A stretch of DNA of 64,000 nt, from contig NZ_CP020947.1 of NCBI RefSeq assembly GCF_000172795.2, positions 375,001 through 439,000 on the forward strand. The letters run 5' to 3'. Below, piece after piece: positions 17,777 through 27,372 of this stretch. Under the pieces are notes generated by a model that was not told the DNA's origin, did not search any database, and saw only the letters and a list, made by a program, of their open reading frames with translations. A program made the position numbers and the translations under genes. The DNA is from Rhizobium sp. CIAT894. Lineage in GTDB: Bacteria; Pseudomonadota; Alphaproteobacteria; Rhizobiales; Rhizobiaceae. Position 1 is the stretch's first letter, and every line of letters starts with the position of its first letter.

Positions 17777-18553
17777 GATTCCGCCGATCGGCGCCTGTAT
17801 GGTTAATCTCACGACTGTTTCGTGTCAGTGCCATGACAGGAAAAAGCCTTTAAAAACAAAGGCTTGCGCAAGGATGCTTCTGCGCTGCGCGACTCTGCCC
17901 CGAGCTTCCGGGACCTAGGGGGAGTCAAGAAGATTTTTATTTTTTTTCTTTCCATGCGTGTCAAAATAGCCCGAACGGGGAATCTCCTTGATTCAAAAGC
18001 GATTCTTTTTTGACGCTGGTGTGACGCCCGAAAACGGCCCCCGGAGTCAATGCCCGCTTCTTAATTTTGCGTAAAATTCATCGTTGATCTTGCCTTTTGA
18101 TCCTGCCTAAATGGCTTTCAACAAAGGGCGCGGACATCACCTGCAGAGGCTCGGTCTTAAACTGCCACGTCGGCAGGGCGATAAGTTTGTGCCATTTGTT
18201 ACGGAGCCTTGCGCTTCCGTTTTTTCAAGCACTCGACGGATTTGGGCCGTAACGTGGCTGTTACGGGCAGGGATGTTTTGTGCCTTCAGCGGCCACACGT
18301 TTAAGGCGAGGCCGCCGGAGAAGGTTAAAGTGATATTGCGTTCGGGCTGGTCGGCCGAAAACGAGGATCGACCGCCAGCCTGGCACGGAACGCCGATGAA
18401 GGCGCCGCATGATTGCGGTCCCTGCAACGGAATTTTGTGCCGGTCCCTTCGGGGGCAGTGTTTGAGTGAACCGGCAGGTGAGCGGCTCATGAGGATCCGC
18501 CAGCCCGCCAAAGCGGGGAATAATCGGGCGGCTGTTTTAGCGGAGGTCGCCCG
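17777..18553. other. Long intergenic region upstream of dnaA with clustered GANTC sites
   Basis: This region of about 780 bp carries no convincing gene. The first 272 bp contain six GANTC sites (17777, 17891, 17922, 17990, 18001, 18044); about one would be expected by chance. GANTC is the target of the CcrM methyltransferase, which links dnaA transcription to the cell cycle in Caulobacter. I found no convincing TTATCCACA-type DnaA boxes, so there is no support for an origin here. An open frame at 18111-18563 has no recognisable features and overlaps the dnaA start. Confidence 0.6.
17844..17950 (+). ncRNA. Candidate structured small RNA or leader segment
   Basis: A perfect 8-bp hairpin (AAGCCTTT/AAAGGCTT, 17844-17865) is followed by a larger stem pairing GACTC and CCCC (from 17891) with GGGG and GAGTC (to 17926). 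A T-rich stretch with eight or more consecutive T follows at about 17934-17948. The arrangement resembles a small RNA ending in an imperfect intrinsic terminator. No promoter was assigned and the T run is offset from the stem, so this is tentative. Confidence 0.35.
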
Positions 18554-20125
18554 GTGGAATTGAAAGGCGGCATTATGCAGATGAATACGATGACGACGGG
18601 CGGGCTCGACAATGGGGATGTGGCACCGCAGGCGTTTGGCTCCATTCGCCTCGAAGTGGGAGAAGAAAAGGCGGAAATGAAGCACGGCATATTGTTTGAG
18701 CGCGTCAGCGCGCGCTTGAAGGCCCAGGTCGGTCCTGACGTCTATGCCAGCTGGTTTGCCAGGCTGAAGCTGCATTCGGTATCGAAGAGCGTGGTTCGCC
18801 TTTCGGTTCCCACGACCTTCCTGAAGTCGTGGATCAACAATCGTTATCTCGATCTCATCACCGGTCTGTTCCAGGCCGAGGATCCGGAAATTCTGAAGAT
18901 CGAAGTCCTGGTGCGCACGGCAACGCGCAGCGGCTCGAAGTCGCTCGACGAGGTGGTTCAGCCCGAGCCGGTCGCTGCCCCCCAGGCGCGCCGTCCCGCA
19001 AGTGCCCAGCCGGCCGGTCAGGCCGTCCAGCAGGCGATTTCCTCCGTTGCCACGGCAAGACCCGCAAGCTTCGGTTCGCCGCTCTTCGGTTCGCCGCTCG
19101 ACAGCCGCTTCACCTTCGACACCTTCGTCGAAGGCAGCTCGAACCGTGTCGCACTCGCGGCTGCGAAGACGATCGCCGAAGCCGGTTCCGGCGCCGTGCG
19201 CTTCAATCCTCTGTTCATCCATTCGGCGGTCGGCCTCGGCAAGACCCACCTGCTGCAGGCAATCGCCAATGCAGCGGTGCAGAACCCGCGGGCGCTGCGC
19301 GTCGTCTATCTCACGGCCGAATATTTCATGTGGCGCTTCGCCACGGCGATCCGCGACAATGACGCGCTGACGCTGAAGGATTCGCTGCGCAACATCGATC
19401 TCCTGATCATCGACGATATGCAGTTCCTGCAGGGCAAGATGATCCAGCACGAATTCTGCCATCTCCTCAACATGCTGCTCGACAGCGCCAAGCAGGTGGT
19501 CGTCGCCGCCGACCGCGCGCCCTGGGAGCTGGAATCGCTCGATCCCCGCGTCCGCTCGCGCCTGCAGGGCGGCGTCGCGATCGAATTCGACGCGCCGGAT
19601 TACGAGATGCGTCTCGAAATCCTCAAGCGCCGCCTGGCGGCCGCCCGGCTCGAAGATCCGTCGCTCGAAATTCCGGCCGACCTGCTGCAGCACGTCGCCC
19701 GCAACATCACGGCCAGCGGCCGCGAATTGGAAGGCGCCTTCAACCAGCTGGTCTTCCGCCGCTCCTTCGAGCCGAACCTGTCGATCGAGCGCGTCGACGA
19801 GCTGCTTGCTCATCTGGTCGGCTCCGGCGAACCCCGCCGCGTGCGCATCGAGGATATCCAGCGCATCGTCGCCAGGCACTACAATGTCTCGCGCCAGGAA
19901 CTGGTCTCGAACCGCCGCACCCGCGTCATCGTCAAGCCGCGCCAGATCGCCATGTATCTGTCGAAAACGCTGACGCCGCGCTCCTTCCCCGAGATTGGCC
20001 GCCGTTTCGGCGGGCGCGATCACACGACCGTGCTGCACGCCGTGCGCAAGATCGAAGAGCTGATATCAGGAGACACCAAGCTGTCGCACGAAGTCGAGCT
20101 TCTGAAGCGGCTGATCAACGAATAA
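18554..20125 (+). CDS. dnaA: DnaA, chromosomal replication initiator
   Basis: This protein binds DnaA boxes and opens the origin in its ATP form. The domain I part begins near [19 protein letters not shown], followed by a short variable linker rich in Ala/Gln/Pro. The AAA+ module has Walker A VGLGKTHL and Walker [10 protein letters not shown], and domain IV carries the DnaA signature [14 protein letters not shown]. The start is open to choice. A GTG at 18554 has an excellent GGAGG seven bases upstream and gives 523 residues. ATGs at 18575 and 18677 also have ribosome sites; the last gives 482 residues and starts directly at domain I. Confidence 0.96.
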   Translation: MELKGGIMQMNTMTTGGLDNGDVAPQAFGSIRLEVGEEKAEMKHGILFERVSARLKAQVGPDVYASWFARLKLHSVSKSVVRLSVPTTFLKSWINNRYLDLITGLFQAEDPEILKIEVLVRTATRSGSKSLDEVVQPEPVAAPQARRPASAQPAGQAVQQAISSVATARPASFGSPLFGSPLDSRFTFDTFVEGSSNRVALAAAKTIAEAGSGAVRFNPLFIHSAVGLGKTHLLQAIANAAVQNPRALRVVYLTAEYFMWRFATAIRDNDALTLKDSLRNIDLLIIDDMQFLQGKMIQHEFCHLLNMLLDSAKQVVVAADRAPWELESLDPRVRSRLQGGVAIEFDAPDYEMRLEILKRRLAAARLEDPSLEIPADLLQHVARNITASGRELEGAFNQLVFRRSFEPNLSIERVDELLAHLVGSGEPRRVRIEDIQRIVARHYNVSRQELVSNRRTRVIVKPRQIAMYLSKTLTPRSFPEIGRRFGGRDHTTVLHAVRKIEELISGDTKLSHEVELLKRLINE

Positions 20126-20149
20126 CCCCCCGACTTTTGGAAGGTCTTG

Positions 20150-20177
20150 ACGGCTGGAAGCGATTCCGGCCGTTTTG
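20150..20177 (+). terminator. Rho-independent terminator after dnaA
   Basis: ACGGCTGGAA (20150-20159) pairs with TTCCGGCCGT (20164-20173, one G-U pair) around a GCGA tetraloop. It is followed by a short T-rich tail, 24 bp after the dnaA stop. Confidence 0.75.
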
Positions 20178-20287
20178 CTTTATGAGCTTTTTATTCTATA
20201 CCTCCGGCCACCCCGCGCATGTCCGATTTGGAGCGGCGTGCGTCGGACAAGACTGAAGCGCCAAGAGGGCGCATGGGAGGATAATGC

Positions 20288-21370
20288 ATGAGTTTTAGAA
20301 AGATCGCCGTTCTCGGCCTCGGCAAGGTCGGGCGGCTGGCGGCCACGCTGTTGCATGAGGGCGGCTTCGAGGTCATCGGCGTCGATGCGCAGCTGCCGCT
20401 GAGCGACGTTCCCTTCAAGTGCCGCGCCGGCGATATTGCCGACCCTCAGGTGGTCGGCGAACTGCTGTCGAATGTCGAGGCAGTGCTCTCCTGCCTTCCC
20501 TACCATCTGAACATCGAATTGGCGCGCGCCGCCCATCTCGCCGGCATTCATTATTTCGACCTCACCGAAGACGTTCCCACCACCAATTTCATCATCGAAC
20601 TGTCGAAGACCGCCCGCGGCCTGATGGCGCCGCAATGCGGCCTGGCCCCGGGTTTCGTCGGTATCGTCGGCGCCAGCCTTGCCGACGGCTTCGATCGCTG
20701 CCGCTCGATCCGCATGCGCGTCGGCGCCCTGCCGCAGCATCCGACCGGACTGCTCGGCTACGCCTTCAACTGGTCGCCCGAGGGTGTGGTCAACGAATAT
20801 CTGAACGATTGCGAGGTCATCGAGGGTGGGGTGCGCAAGCTCGTCTCGCCGATGGAATGGCACGAGACCGTCTATGTCGGCGGCGTCAAGCTCGAAGCCT
20901 TCACCACCTCGGGCGGCCTCGGCACGATGTGCGACACCATGCTCGGCAAGATCGACAATCTCGATTACAAGACCATGCGTTACCCCGGCCATATGGAGCT
21001 GATGAACTTCTTCTTCCACGAGCTGCTGATGCGCGACAAACGCAAGCTCGCCGGCGAGATCTTGACCAATGCCAAGCCGCCCGTCGAAGACGATGTCGTC
21101 TATGTCCATGTCGCCGCCGAGGGCACCGAGAACGGCAGCCTGCGCCGCAAGGAATTCGTGCGCGCCTATTACCCGATCGAGATTGCCGGCGCGCGCCGCA
21201 CGGCGATCGCCTGGACGACGTCGGCCTCCGTCGTCGCCGTCATCGAAATGGTCCGCGACGGGTTGTTGCCGGCCACCGGCTTCCTGCACCAGGAACATAT
21301 TCCGCTGGAGATGTTCCTGAAGACGCCGACCGGCAGCCTGTTCAAGGCGGACGCAGCAAGCCACAGGTGA
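20288..21370 (+). CDS. Saccharopine dehydrogenase-family NADP-binding protein
   Basis: This 360-residue protein has an N-terminal Rossmann domain (KIAVLGLGKVGRLAATLL) and a C-terminal catalytic domain of the saccharopine dehydrogenase/lysine dehydrogenase family. The PGHMELMNFF and APGFVGIVGA blocks occur in L-lysine 6-dehydrogenase-like and carboxynorspermidine dehydrogenase-like relatives. The substrate cannot be fixed from sequence; an amino acid or polyamine dehydrogenase is plausible. The ATG at 20288 is preceded by GGGAGGATA. It stands alone between the dnaA terminator and the convergent hemW operon. Confidence 0.85.
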   Translation: MSFRKIAVLGLGKVGRLAATLLHEGGFEVIGVDAQLPLSDVPFKCRAGDIADPQVVGELLSNVEAVLSCLPYHLNIELARAAHLAGIHYFDLTEDVPTTNFIIELSKTARGLMAPQCGLAPGFVGIVGASLADGFDRCRSIRMRVGALPQHPTGLLGYAFNWSPEGVVNEYLNDCEVIEGGVRKLVSPMEWHETVYVGGVKLEAFTTSGGLGTMCDTMLGKIDNLDYKTMRYPGHMELMNFFFHELLMRDKRKLAGEILTNAKPPVEDDVVYVHVAAEGTENGSLRRKEFVRAYYPIEIAGARRTAIAWTTSASVVAVIEMVRDGLLPATGFLHQEHIPLEMFLKTPTGSLFKADAASHR

Positions 21371-21375
21371 GAATG

Positions 21376-21416
21376 GTTTCCGGCGCGGATGGCGATATCG
21401 CTGCCGCGCTGGAAAC
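21376..21416. terminator. Hairpin between convergent genes
   Basis: GTTTCCGGCGCGG (21376-21388) pairs with CCGCGCTGGAAAC (21404-21416) with one G-U pair. It lies between the convergent saccharopine dehydrogenase-like gene and hemW. There is no T run, so termination is inferred from its strength and position. Confidence 0.5.
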
Positions 21417-21433
21417 AATCCGTTGTCCTGATG

Positions 21434-22636
21434 TCAGCAGGCGAGGTCGGCGACGACGGAATCGAGGATCAACATGCCTGAGGGCGTGCAGCGCAGGCGT
21501 GAATTGCCGATCCGCTCGATGAATTTGTGTTCGAGCAGGAATTCCTCGCGTTTCGGGTCGAGGTCGCGGCCGGAAAGCTGCTGCCAGCGGGCAAGGTCGA
21601 CGCCTTCCCTGAGCCGCAGCCCCATCAGCAGCAATTCGTCGGACTGCTCCTCGTAGCCGAGCCGTTCCTCGTCGAGAATGCCGTGGCCGTCGCGCTCGAC
21701 CATCTCGAGCCAGGCTTCCGGCTTGCGCTCGGTCGCCGTTGCGATCTTTTCGGGGCCGCGCGTCAGCCGGCCGTGCGCGCCGGGGCCGATGCCGGCATAG
21801 TCGCCGTAACGCCAATAGGTCAGGTTATGCCGGCTTTCCGCACCCGGCCGTGCGTGGTTGGAAACCTCATAGGCGGGCATGCCTTCGCGCGCGGTGATCT
21901 CCTGCGTCGCCTCATAGAGCACCGCCGATTGCTCGCCATCCGGCACGATCAGTTTGCCTGATTTGTGTAGGCCGTAGAAGGGCGTGCCTTCCTCGATGGT
22001 CAGCTGATAGAGGGAGAGGTGGTCGACCGCATAGGAGATCGCCTGCTTGAGCTCCTTTTCCCATTCCTCGACCGTCTGGTCCGGCCGGGCGTAGATCAGG
22101 TCGAAGGACATGCGCGGAAAAATCTCGCGCGCCAGCCGGATCGCCTTCAGCGCATCGGCAACGTCATGCAGCCGGCCGAGGAATTTCAGATCCCGGTCGT
22201 TCAACGCCTGCACGCCGAGTGAGACGCGGTTGACGCCGGCTGTCCGGTAGCCGCGGAAGCGGTCGGCCTCGACGCTTGAAGGGTTGGCCTCCATGGTGAT
22301 CTCGATGCCGGCGGGCACATGCCAGTGCCGGGCAATGCCGTCGAGAATGGCCGAGACCGTTTCCGGCTTCATCAGCGAGGGCGTGCCGCCGCCGAGGAAG
22401 ATGCTCGTCACCGTCTTCGGCCCGCTGATGGCCCGGACAGCAGCCATTTCCTTCAGGAAAGCTGATGTAAAGCGTTCCTGATCCACCGGCTGGTGGCGCA
22501 CATGGCTGTTGAAATCGCAATAGGGACACTTCGCCGCGCAGAAGGGCCAATGGACATAGACGCCGAAGCCGGGCTCGCCGGTATCGGGCAGCAGCGCCGC
22601 GTCGCGCGGGGAGCCTGGCGTGTCGAAATTGTCCAC
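21434..22636 (-). CDS. hemW: HemW, radical SAM heme chaperone
   Basis: This 400-residue protein is a relative of coproporphyrinogen dehydrogenase HemN. The radical SAM cluster motif reads CAAKCPYCDFNSH, where CxxxCxxC binds the 4Fe-4S cluster and the CDFNSH ending is typical of HemW rather than HemN. The following GGGTPSLM is the SAM-contact motif. HemW binds heme and may deliver it to respiratory proteins. It is the last gene of an operon with rph, a VOC gene and rdgB, starting 9 bp after the rdgB stop. Confidence 0.92.
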   Translation of the reverse strand: MDNFDTPGSPRDAALLPDTGEPGFGVYVHWPFCAAKCPYCDFNSHVRHQPVDQERFTSAFLKEMAAVRAISGPKTVTSIFLGGGTPSLMKPETVSAILDGIARHWHVPAGIEITMEANPSSVEADRFRGYRTAGVNRVSLGVQALNDRDLKFLGRLHDVADALKAIRLAREIFPRMSFDLIYARPDQTVEEWEKELKQAISYAVDHLSLYQLTIEEGTPFYGLHKSGKLIVPDGEQSAVLYEATQEITAREGMPAYEVSNHARPGAESRHNLTYWRYGDYAGIGPGAHGRLTRGPEKIATATERKPEAWLEMVERDGHGILDEERLGYEEQSDELLLMGLRLREGVDLARWQQLSGRDLDPKREEFLLEHKFIERIGNSRLRCTPSGMLILDSVVADLAC

Positions 22637-22645
22637 GTAGCGACC

Positions 22646-23290
22646 TTATGCCTCCAGGCAGGTTTCGACAAAAAGTTTGAAGGCGCGGGCCCGGTGCGAC
22701 AGCGCCTGCGGCTGGCCAATGTTCCAGCCGTGTTTTTCCTCGCTGCTCATTTCCCCGAAAGTGATGTCGTAACCCTCTGGCTGGAAGACCGGATCGTAGC
22801 CGAATCCCTGCGTGCCGCGCGGCGGCCAGGCGACGCTGCCCTCCACCTCGCCGCGAAACAGCTCCGTGTGGCCGTCCGGCCAGGCAAGGCAGAGCACGCT
22901 GACGAAACGGGCGGTACGCTGTTCAGGTTTGGTCGCGCCGGCATCCTGCAGCGCCTTTTCCACCTTCGCCATCGCCATGTCGAAATCGCGCGTGCCGTCG
23001 GAGGTCTCCGCCCAATTGGCGGTGTAGACGCCGGGATCGCCGTCAAGCGCGTCGACCACCAGCCCGGAATCGTCCGACAGCGCCGGCATGCCGGAGGCAT
23101 TGGCAGAGGCCACCGCCTTGATCGTCGCATTCTCCTCGAAGCTGGTGCCGGTTTCGTCGGGTTCGACGAAATTCAGCTCGGCCGCCGATTTGGCGGTGAA
23201 GCCGAGCGGTCCGATCAATTCCTGGATCTCGCGGATCTTGCCGGCATTATGGCTGGCGACGACGATGGTCTTCGTTTCGAGCTTGCGCAT
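22646..23290 (-). CDS. rdgB: RdgB/HAM1, XTP/dITP pyrophosphatase
   Basis: This 214-residue protein is a house-cleaning nucleotide pyrophosphatase that removes dITP, dXTP and ITP. Family features are the N-terminal [17 protein letters not shown], the substrate-site [11 protein letters not shown], and [15 protein letters not shown] with catalytic acidic residues. It directly follows the VOC gene with no gap and precedes hemW by 9 bp. Confidence 0.95.
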   Translation of the reverse strand: MRKLETKTIVVASHNAGKIREIQELIGPLGFTAKSAAELNFVEPDETGTSFEENATIKAVASANASGMPALSDDSGLVVDALDGDPGVYTANWAETSDGTRDFDMAMAKVEKALQDAGATKPEQRTARFVSVLCLAWPDGHTELFRGEVEGSVAWPPRGTQGFGYDPVFQPEGYDITFGEMSSEEKHGWNIGQPQALSHRARAFKLFVETCLEA

Positions 23291-23716
23291 TCAGATATCC
23301 TGTTCGATGCCCCAGATTTTAGCCTCCGCGCATTCCAGGCTGTTGCCGGCGGGATCGCGGAAATAGATCGAGCGGCCGCCATTGGGCCAATGCACCTCGG
23401 ATTCGATCGCCACGCCGGCCGCTTTCAACCGTTCGGCCATCGCATCGATATTGCGGCCGGTGACCCGGAAGCAGGCATGGCCCGCCCCTGATGTGCCGTG
23501 CGGCGGCACCTGCAGCGCGTCGTGCGCCGGCGGTTTGACCGTTTCTTCTGGATTGAAGATCAGCAGCACGCCGGGCCCGCAGCGAAAGAAGACATGCCGA
23601 TTGCCGGCGCGGGCGATCTTTTCAAGCCCGAGAACCTCTTCATAGAAGAGCTCGGCCCGGTCGAGATCGCTCGCATAGAGCGCCGTCTCCAGCATGCCTT
23701 CCAGCATGGTGTTCAT
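23291..23716 (-). CDS. VOC-family protein in the rph-rdgB operon
   Basis: This 141-residue single-unit vicinal-oxygen-chelate (glyoxalase-like) protein has the typical ending [23 protein letters not shown]. It could be a dioxygenase-like or glyoxalase-like enzyme; the substrate is unknown. The start overlaps the rph stop by 4 bp (ATGA) and the stop abuts the rdgB start, so it is firmly embedded in the operon. A longer open frame continues upstream into rph but is a shadow. Confidence 0.85.
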   Translation of the reverse strand: MNTMLEGMLETALYASDLDRAELFYEEVLGLEKIARAGNRHVFFRCGPGVLLIFNPEETVKPPAHDALQVPPHGTSGAGHACFRVTGRNIDAMAERLKAAGVAIESEVHWPNGGRSIYFRDPAGNSLECAEAKIWGIEQDI

Positions 23717-24432
23717 CCCGCGATCGCCTGCTTCTGCAGGGCGACGAGTTCGCCGATGCCGTTCTTGGCAAGGCCCATCAGCGAGCTGAATTCCTCTTCG
23801 GTAAACGGCGTGCCTTCGGCCGTGCCCTGGATTTCGACGATACCGCCGGCGCCGGTCATCACGAAGTTGGCGTCGGTCTCTGCCGAGGAATCCTCGAGAT
23901 AATCGAGGTCGATCACCGGCTGGCTGGCGAAGACGCCGCAGGAGATGGCGGCGACGTGATCCTTCAGGACCCGGTCGACCTTGATCATGTTGCGGCTTTC
24001 CATCCATTTCAGGCAGTCGTAAAGCGCGATCCAGCCGCCGGTGATCGAGGCTGTGCGGGTGCCGCCATCGGCCTGGATGACGTCGCAATCAAGGGTGATC
24101 TGCCGTTCGCCGAGCGCCTGCAGATCGACGACGGCGCGCAGCGAGCGGCCGATCAGCCGCTGGATTTCCTGGGTGCGGCCGCCCTGCTTGCCGGCGGCGG
24201 CCTCGCGCTTCATGCGCTCGCCGGTCGCCCGCGGCAGCATGCCGTATTCGGCCGTGACCCAGCCCTTGCCGGTATTGCGCAGCCATGGCGGCGTCTTTTC
24301 TTCGAGGCTGGCGGTGCAGAGCACATGCGTATCGCCGAATTTCACCAGGCAGGAGCCTTCCGCATGCTTGGAAAAATTGCGCTCGAACGAGACCTTACGC
24401 ATCTGGTCGATTTTTCTGCCTGAAGGCCGCAT
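23713..24432 (-). CDS. rph: RNase PH
   Basis: This 239-residue phosphorolytic 3' exoribonuclease trims tRNA 3' ends. The N-terminal [18 protein letters not shown] and the [20 protein letters not shown] region are characteristic, as is the phosphate-site [11 protein letters not shown]. It is the first gene of the rph-VOC-rdgB-hemW operon and is divergent from hrcA across a 126-bp gap that must hold both promoters. Confidence 0.96.
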   Translation of the reverse strand: MRPSGRKIDQMRKVSFERNFSKHAEGSCLVKFGDTHVLCTASLEEKTPPWLRNTGKGWVTAEYGMLPRATGERMKREAAAGKQGGRTQEIQRLIGRSLRAVVDLQALGERQITLDCDVIQADGGTRTASITGGWIALYDCLKWMESRNMIKVDRVLKDHVAAISCGVFASQPVIDLDYLEDSSAETDANFVMTGAGGIVEIQGTAEGTPFTEEEFSSLMGLAKNGIGELVALQKQAIAG

Positions 24433-24558
24433 TCTAATCTCCTGGGGTTTGTTGACCGCTTCTACGATTGGCGGCGCCCATTTGCAAATTCCCTTTTGCC
24501 ACGGGTGTCAGTTTGACTTAACTTTGGGAAGGATCATCAGCGCGAGTTCGTAAGTTTC

Positions 24559-25647
24559 ATGGGCATCAGGTCGACGTCGGTTTCGGATGCCGTTGCTGCG
24601 CTGGACGAGCGCTCCCGGGAAATTTTTCGCCGCATCGTCGAAGGATATCTGGAGAGCGGCGAGCCGCTCGGTTCGCGTAATCTGTCCCGCCTGCTGCCGA
24701 TGTCGCTGTCGCCAGCCTCGGTGCGCAACGTCATGAGCGATCTCGAAGATCTCGGCCTGATCTATTCGCCGCATACCAGCGCCGGCCGGCTGCCGACCCA
24801 GATCGGCCTGCGCTTCTTCGTCGATGCCTTCATGCAGGTCGGCGACCTCTCCCCCGAGGACCGCGCCAATATCGATCGGCAGGTGCGAGGCGAAAGCGGC
24901 GGCAATCCGGTGGAATCGATGATGAACGAGGCAAGCCGCATGCTGTCCGGCATTTCGCGCGGCGCCGGCCTCGTCATCACCTCGAAAAGCGATCCGGTGC
25001 TCAAACATGTCGAGTTCATCCGGCTCGAACCGACCAAGGCGCTGGCTGTGCTCGTCGGCGATCACGACCAGGTGGAAAACCGCATCATCGAGCTGCCGGC
25101 GGGCGTCACCTCCTCCCAGTTGACGGAGGCGGCGAATTTTCTCAATGCTCATATGTCCGGCCAGACCCTGCCGGAGCTGCGCAAACAATTGAGCCAGCTG
25201 AAGGATAATGTCCGTCATGAGCTCGACGCCCTGTCGCGTGATCTCGTCGAGCGCGGCATCGCCGTCTGGGCCGGCAGCCCTGACGAGGGCAAGCCTACGC
25301 AGCTCATCATCCGCGGCCGCGCCAACCTGCTCGAAGGCCTCGCCGGCGCCGAGGATCTCGACCGGCTGCGCCTGCTGTTCGACGATCTCGAAAAGAAGGA
25401 CAGCCTGATCGAAATCCTCAATCTCGCCGAAACCGGTTCGGGTGTGCGCATTTTCATCGGTTCGGAAAACAAGCTCTTTTCGCTGTCCGGCTCGTCGCTG
25501 ATCGTCGCGCCCTATCGTGACGAGGACGATCGCATCGTCGGCGCCGTCGGCGTCATCGGCCCGACGCGGCTCAATTATTCCCGCATCGTGCCGATGGTTG
25601 ATTACACCGCTCAGCTCGTCTCCCGGCTTTCGCGCAATCCGCTTTGA
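24559..25647 (+). CDS. hrcA: HrcA, heat-shock repressor
   Basis: This 362-residue protein represses class I heat-shock genes by binding CIRCE operators and needs GroEL for activity. The N-terminal winged helix (IVEGYLESGEPLGSRNLSR and SPASVRNVMSDLEDLGLI) is the DNA-binding region. The C-terminal GPTRLNYSRIVPMVDYTA block is diagnostic. It precedes grpE by 111 bp on the same strand, a common hrcA-grpE pairing. No CIRCE element was seen in this window. Confidence 0.96.
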   Translation: MGIRSTSVSDAVAALDERSREIFRRIVEGYLESGEPLGSRNLSRLLPMSLSPASVRNVMSDLEDLGLIYSPHTSAGRLPTQIGLRFFVDAFMQVGDLSPEDRANIDRQVRGESGGNPVESMMNEASRMLSGISRGAGLVITSKSDPVLKHVEFIRLEPTKALAVLVGDHDQVENRIIELPAGVTSSQLTEAANFLNAHMSGQTLPELRKQLSQLKDNVRHELDALSRDLVERGIAVWAGSPDEGKPTQLIIRGRANLLEGLAGAEDLDRLRLLFDDLEKKDSLIEILNLAETGSGVRIFIGSENKLFSLSGSSLIVAPYRDEDDRIVGAVGVIGPTRLNYSRIVPMVDYTAQLVSRLSRNPL

Positions 25648-25695
25648 CGTGGCTTTGACAAAGACCGCGGAATTTTCGCTTCTTTGTCACGCAGA

Positions 25696-25724
25696 CTTGA
25701 TTTTTTTCGGTCAAACCTCGATAT
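25696..25724 (+). promoter_or_regulatory. Candidate heat-shock (RpoH-type) promoter for grpE
   Basis: CTTGAT (25696-25701) and CGATAT (25719-25724) are 17 bases apart, resembling the alphaproteobacterial RpoH pattern. The -10 box is weak. It lies 35 bp upstream of the grpE start. Confidence 0.35.
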
Positions 25725-25758
25725 CGGGCGCATCTGAAGACACCAACCGGAGACCGTC

Positions 25759-26391
25759 ATGACCGATGACACGACGAAAAACGGACCTGACGCAACTGCG
25801 GCCGATGCCGCAGCCGACGCTGCCGCCTACGTCGAGAACGATATTGCGCAGCCAGAAGCCGCCCAGCCTGATGCACTCGAGCTCCTGAAGGCCGAAAACG
25901 GCGATTTGCGCGACCGCTATCTGCGCCTTGCTGCCGAGATGGACAATCTGCGCCGGCGCACCGAGCGCGAGGTGAAGGATGCGAAGTCCTATTCCGTCGC
26001 GGGTTTCGCGCGCGATATGCTTGCCGTTTCCGACAATCTGCGTCGCGCACTCGATGCCATCTCTCCGGAGACGAAGGCCGCGGCCGATGCCGGCCTGACC
26101 ACGCTGATCGAGGGTGTGGAGATGACCGAACGCGCCATGCTGTCGGCGCTCGAACGCCACGGCGTTCGCAAGCTGGAGCCGGTCGGCCAGAAGTTCGACC
26201 CGAATTTCCATCAGGCGATGTTCGAAGTGCCCAATCCCGACGTGCCGAACAACACGGTCGTACAGGTCGTGCAGGCCGGCTTCACCATCGGCGAGCGCGT
26301 GCTGCGCCCGGCCATGGTCGGTGTCGCCAAGGGTGGCCCGAAGCCGGCCGAGGCCGAAACCAATTCCGTTTTCGACGAGAAAGACGCCTGA
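25759..26391 (+). CDS. grpE: GrpE, nucleotide exchange factor for DnaK
   Basis: This 210-residue cofactor releases ADP from DnaK. The N-terminus is Ala/Asp-rich and disordered. A long helix follows ([20 protein letters not shown] and [16 protein letters not shown]), and the C-terminal beta domain contains [16 protein letters not shown] and [17 protein letters not shown]. It is paired with hrcA upstream. Downstream it converges with a nucleoside hydrolase gene. Confidence 0.97.
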   Translation: MTDDTTKNGPDATAADAAADAAAYVENDIAQPEAAQPDALELLKAENGDLRDRYLRLAAEMDNLRRRTEREVKDAKSYSVAGFARDMLAVSDNLRRALDAISPETKAAADAGLTTLIEGVEMTERAMLSALERHGVRKLEPVGQKFDPNFHQAMFEVPNPDVPNNTVVQVVQAGFTIGERVLRPAMVGVAKGGPKPAEAETNSVFDEKDA

Positions 26392-26427
26392 GGTCGCTTT
26401 CTCGCTTGAAGAAGGAAAGCCTGAAAA

Positions 26428-27372
26428 TCAGATGCGGGCGAAGCGTTCGATCAGAAGATCGAAGAAGCCGTCCGCATCGACATCGCGCATTACCCTGGCA
26501 TTGCGCTTGCGCTCGGTGACATGCCACCAGTCGACGACGGTCATACCGACGGTGAGTTCGGACCGGACCTCGATCTCGACATTGCAGTCCCGGCCTTGAA
26601 AGAGCTCCGGCTTCAGCAGGTAGGCGATCACAGTGGGGTCGTGGAGCGGCCCGCCGTCCGAGCCGTATTTCTCGATATCGAAGCGTTCGAAAAATTCCAG
26701 CATCTCGACCATCGCCTTGGCAGGCGCCGTGCCGATTTCGGCCATGCGCTTCACCCGGTCCTTGCGGGTCAGCAATTTGTGCGTCACGTCAAGCGGCATC
26801 ATCGCGATCGGCACGCCTGAGCGAAAGACGATATCGGCTGCCTCGGGGTCGACATAGATGTTGAATTCGGCCGCCGGCGTGATGTTGCCGCCCTCGAAGA
26901 AGCCGCCGCCCATCATCACCAGTTCGCGGATGCGCGGAGCGATGTCGGGCGCTTTCTGCAAGGCCAGGCCGATATTGGTGAGCGGCCCGAGCGTGCAGAG
27001 CGTCACCGTACCCTCAGGCTCGCGACGCAGCGTCTCGATGATGAAATCGACCGAATGGCCAGGCTGCAGCGCCATCGTCGGCTCGGCGAGATCAGGGCCG
27101 TCGAGGCCGGTCTTGCCGTGCACATGTTCGGCCGTCACCAGCTTGCGGGCGATCGGCGCGTCGGCGCCGGCGAAGACCTTCGTCTCGGTCCGGCCGCAGA
27201 GCTCGCAGACGATGCGCGCATTGCGGCTGGTGAACGACAGCGGCACGTTGCCGGCGACCGTGGTGATTCCCAGCACATCAAGCTCGTCCGGGCTGCCGAA
27301 GGCAAGCATGATGGCGGCCGCGTCGTCCTGGCCGGGATCCGTGTCGATGATGATCTTTCTTGCATTTGCCAT
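26428..27372 (-). CDS. Nucleoside hydrolase (inosine-uridine preferring family)
   Basis: This 314-residue enzyme hydrolyses the N-glycosidic bond of ribonucleosides. The Ca-binding motif IIIDTDPGQDDAAAIML near the N-terminus and the later VMMGGGFFEGGNITPAAEFN are signatures. Which nucleoside is preferred cannot be read. It is transcribed alone, converging with grpE and divergent from the hsp20 gene. Confidence 0.94.
   Translation of the reverse strand: MANARKIIIDTDPGQDDAAAIMLAFGSPDELDVLGITTVAGNVPLSFTSRNARIVCELCGRTETKVFAGADAPIARKLVTAEHVHGKTGLDGPDLAEPTMALQPGHSVDFIIETLRREPEGTVTLCTLGPLTNIGLALQKAPDIAPRIRELVMMGGGFFEGGNITPAAEFNIYVDPEAADIVFRSGVPIAMMPLDVTHKLLTRKDRVKRMAEIGTAPAKAMVEMLEFFERFDIEKYGSDGGPLHDPTVIAYLLKPELFQGRDCNVEIEVRSELTVGMTVVDWWHVTERKRNARVMRDVDADGFFDLLIERFARI

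Noticed and set aside
17720..18553. Replication origin in the rpsT-dnaA gap
   Set aside because: No convincing DnaA boxes or AT-rich unwinding region with iterons; in rhizobia studied so far the origin is reported near hemE, which is not in this window.
18111..18563. 150-codon plus-strand frame just upstream of dnaA
   Set aside because: No recognised family, no clear ribosome site, mixed composition, and it overlaps the dnaA start; treated as intergenic.
18137..20038. 633-codon minus-strand frame
   Set aside because: Antisense shadow of dnaA and its upstream region.
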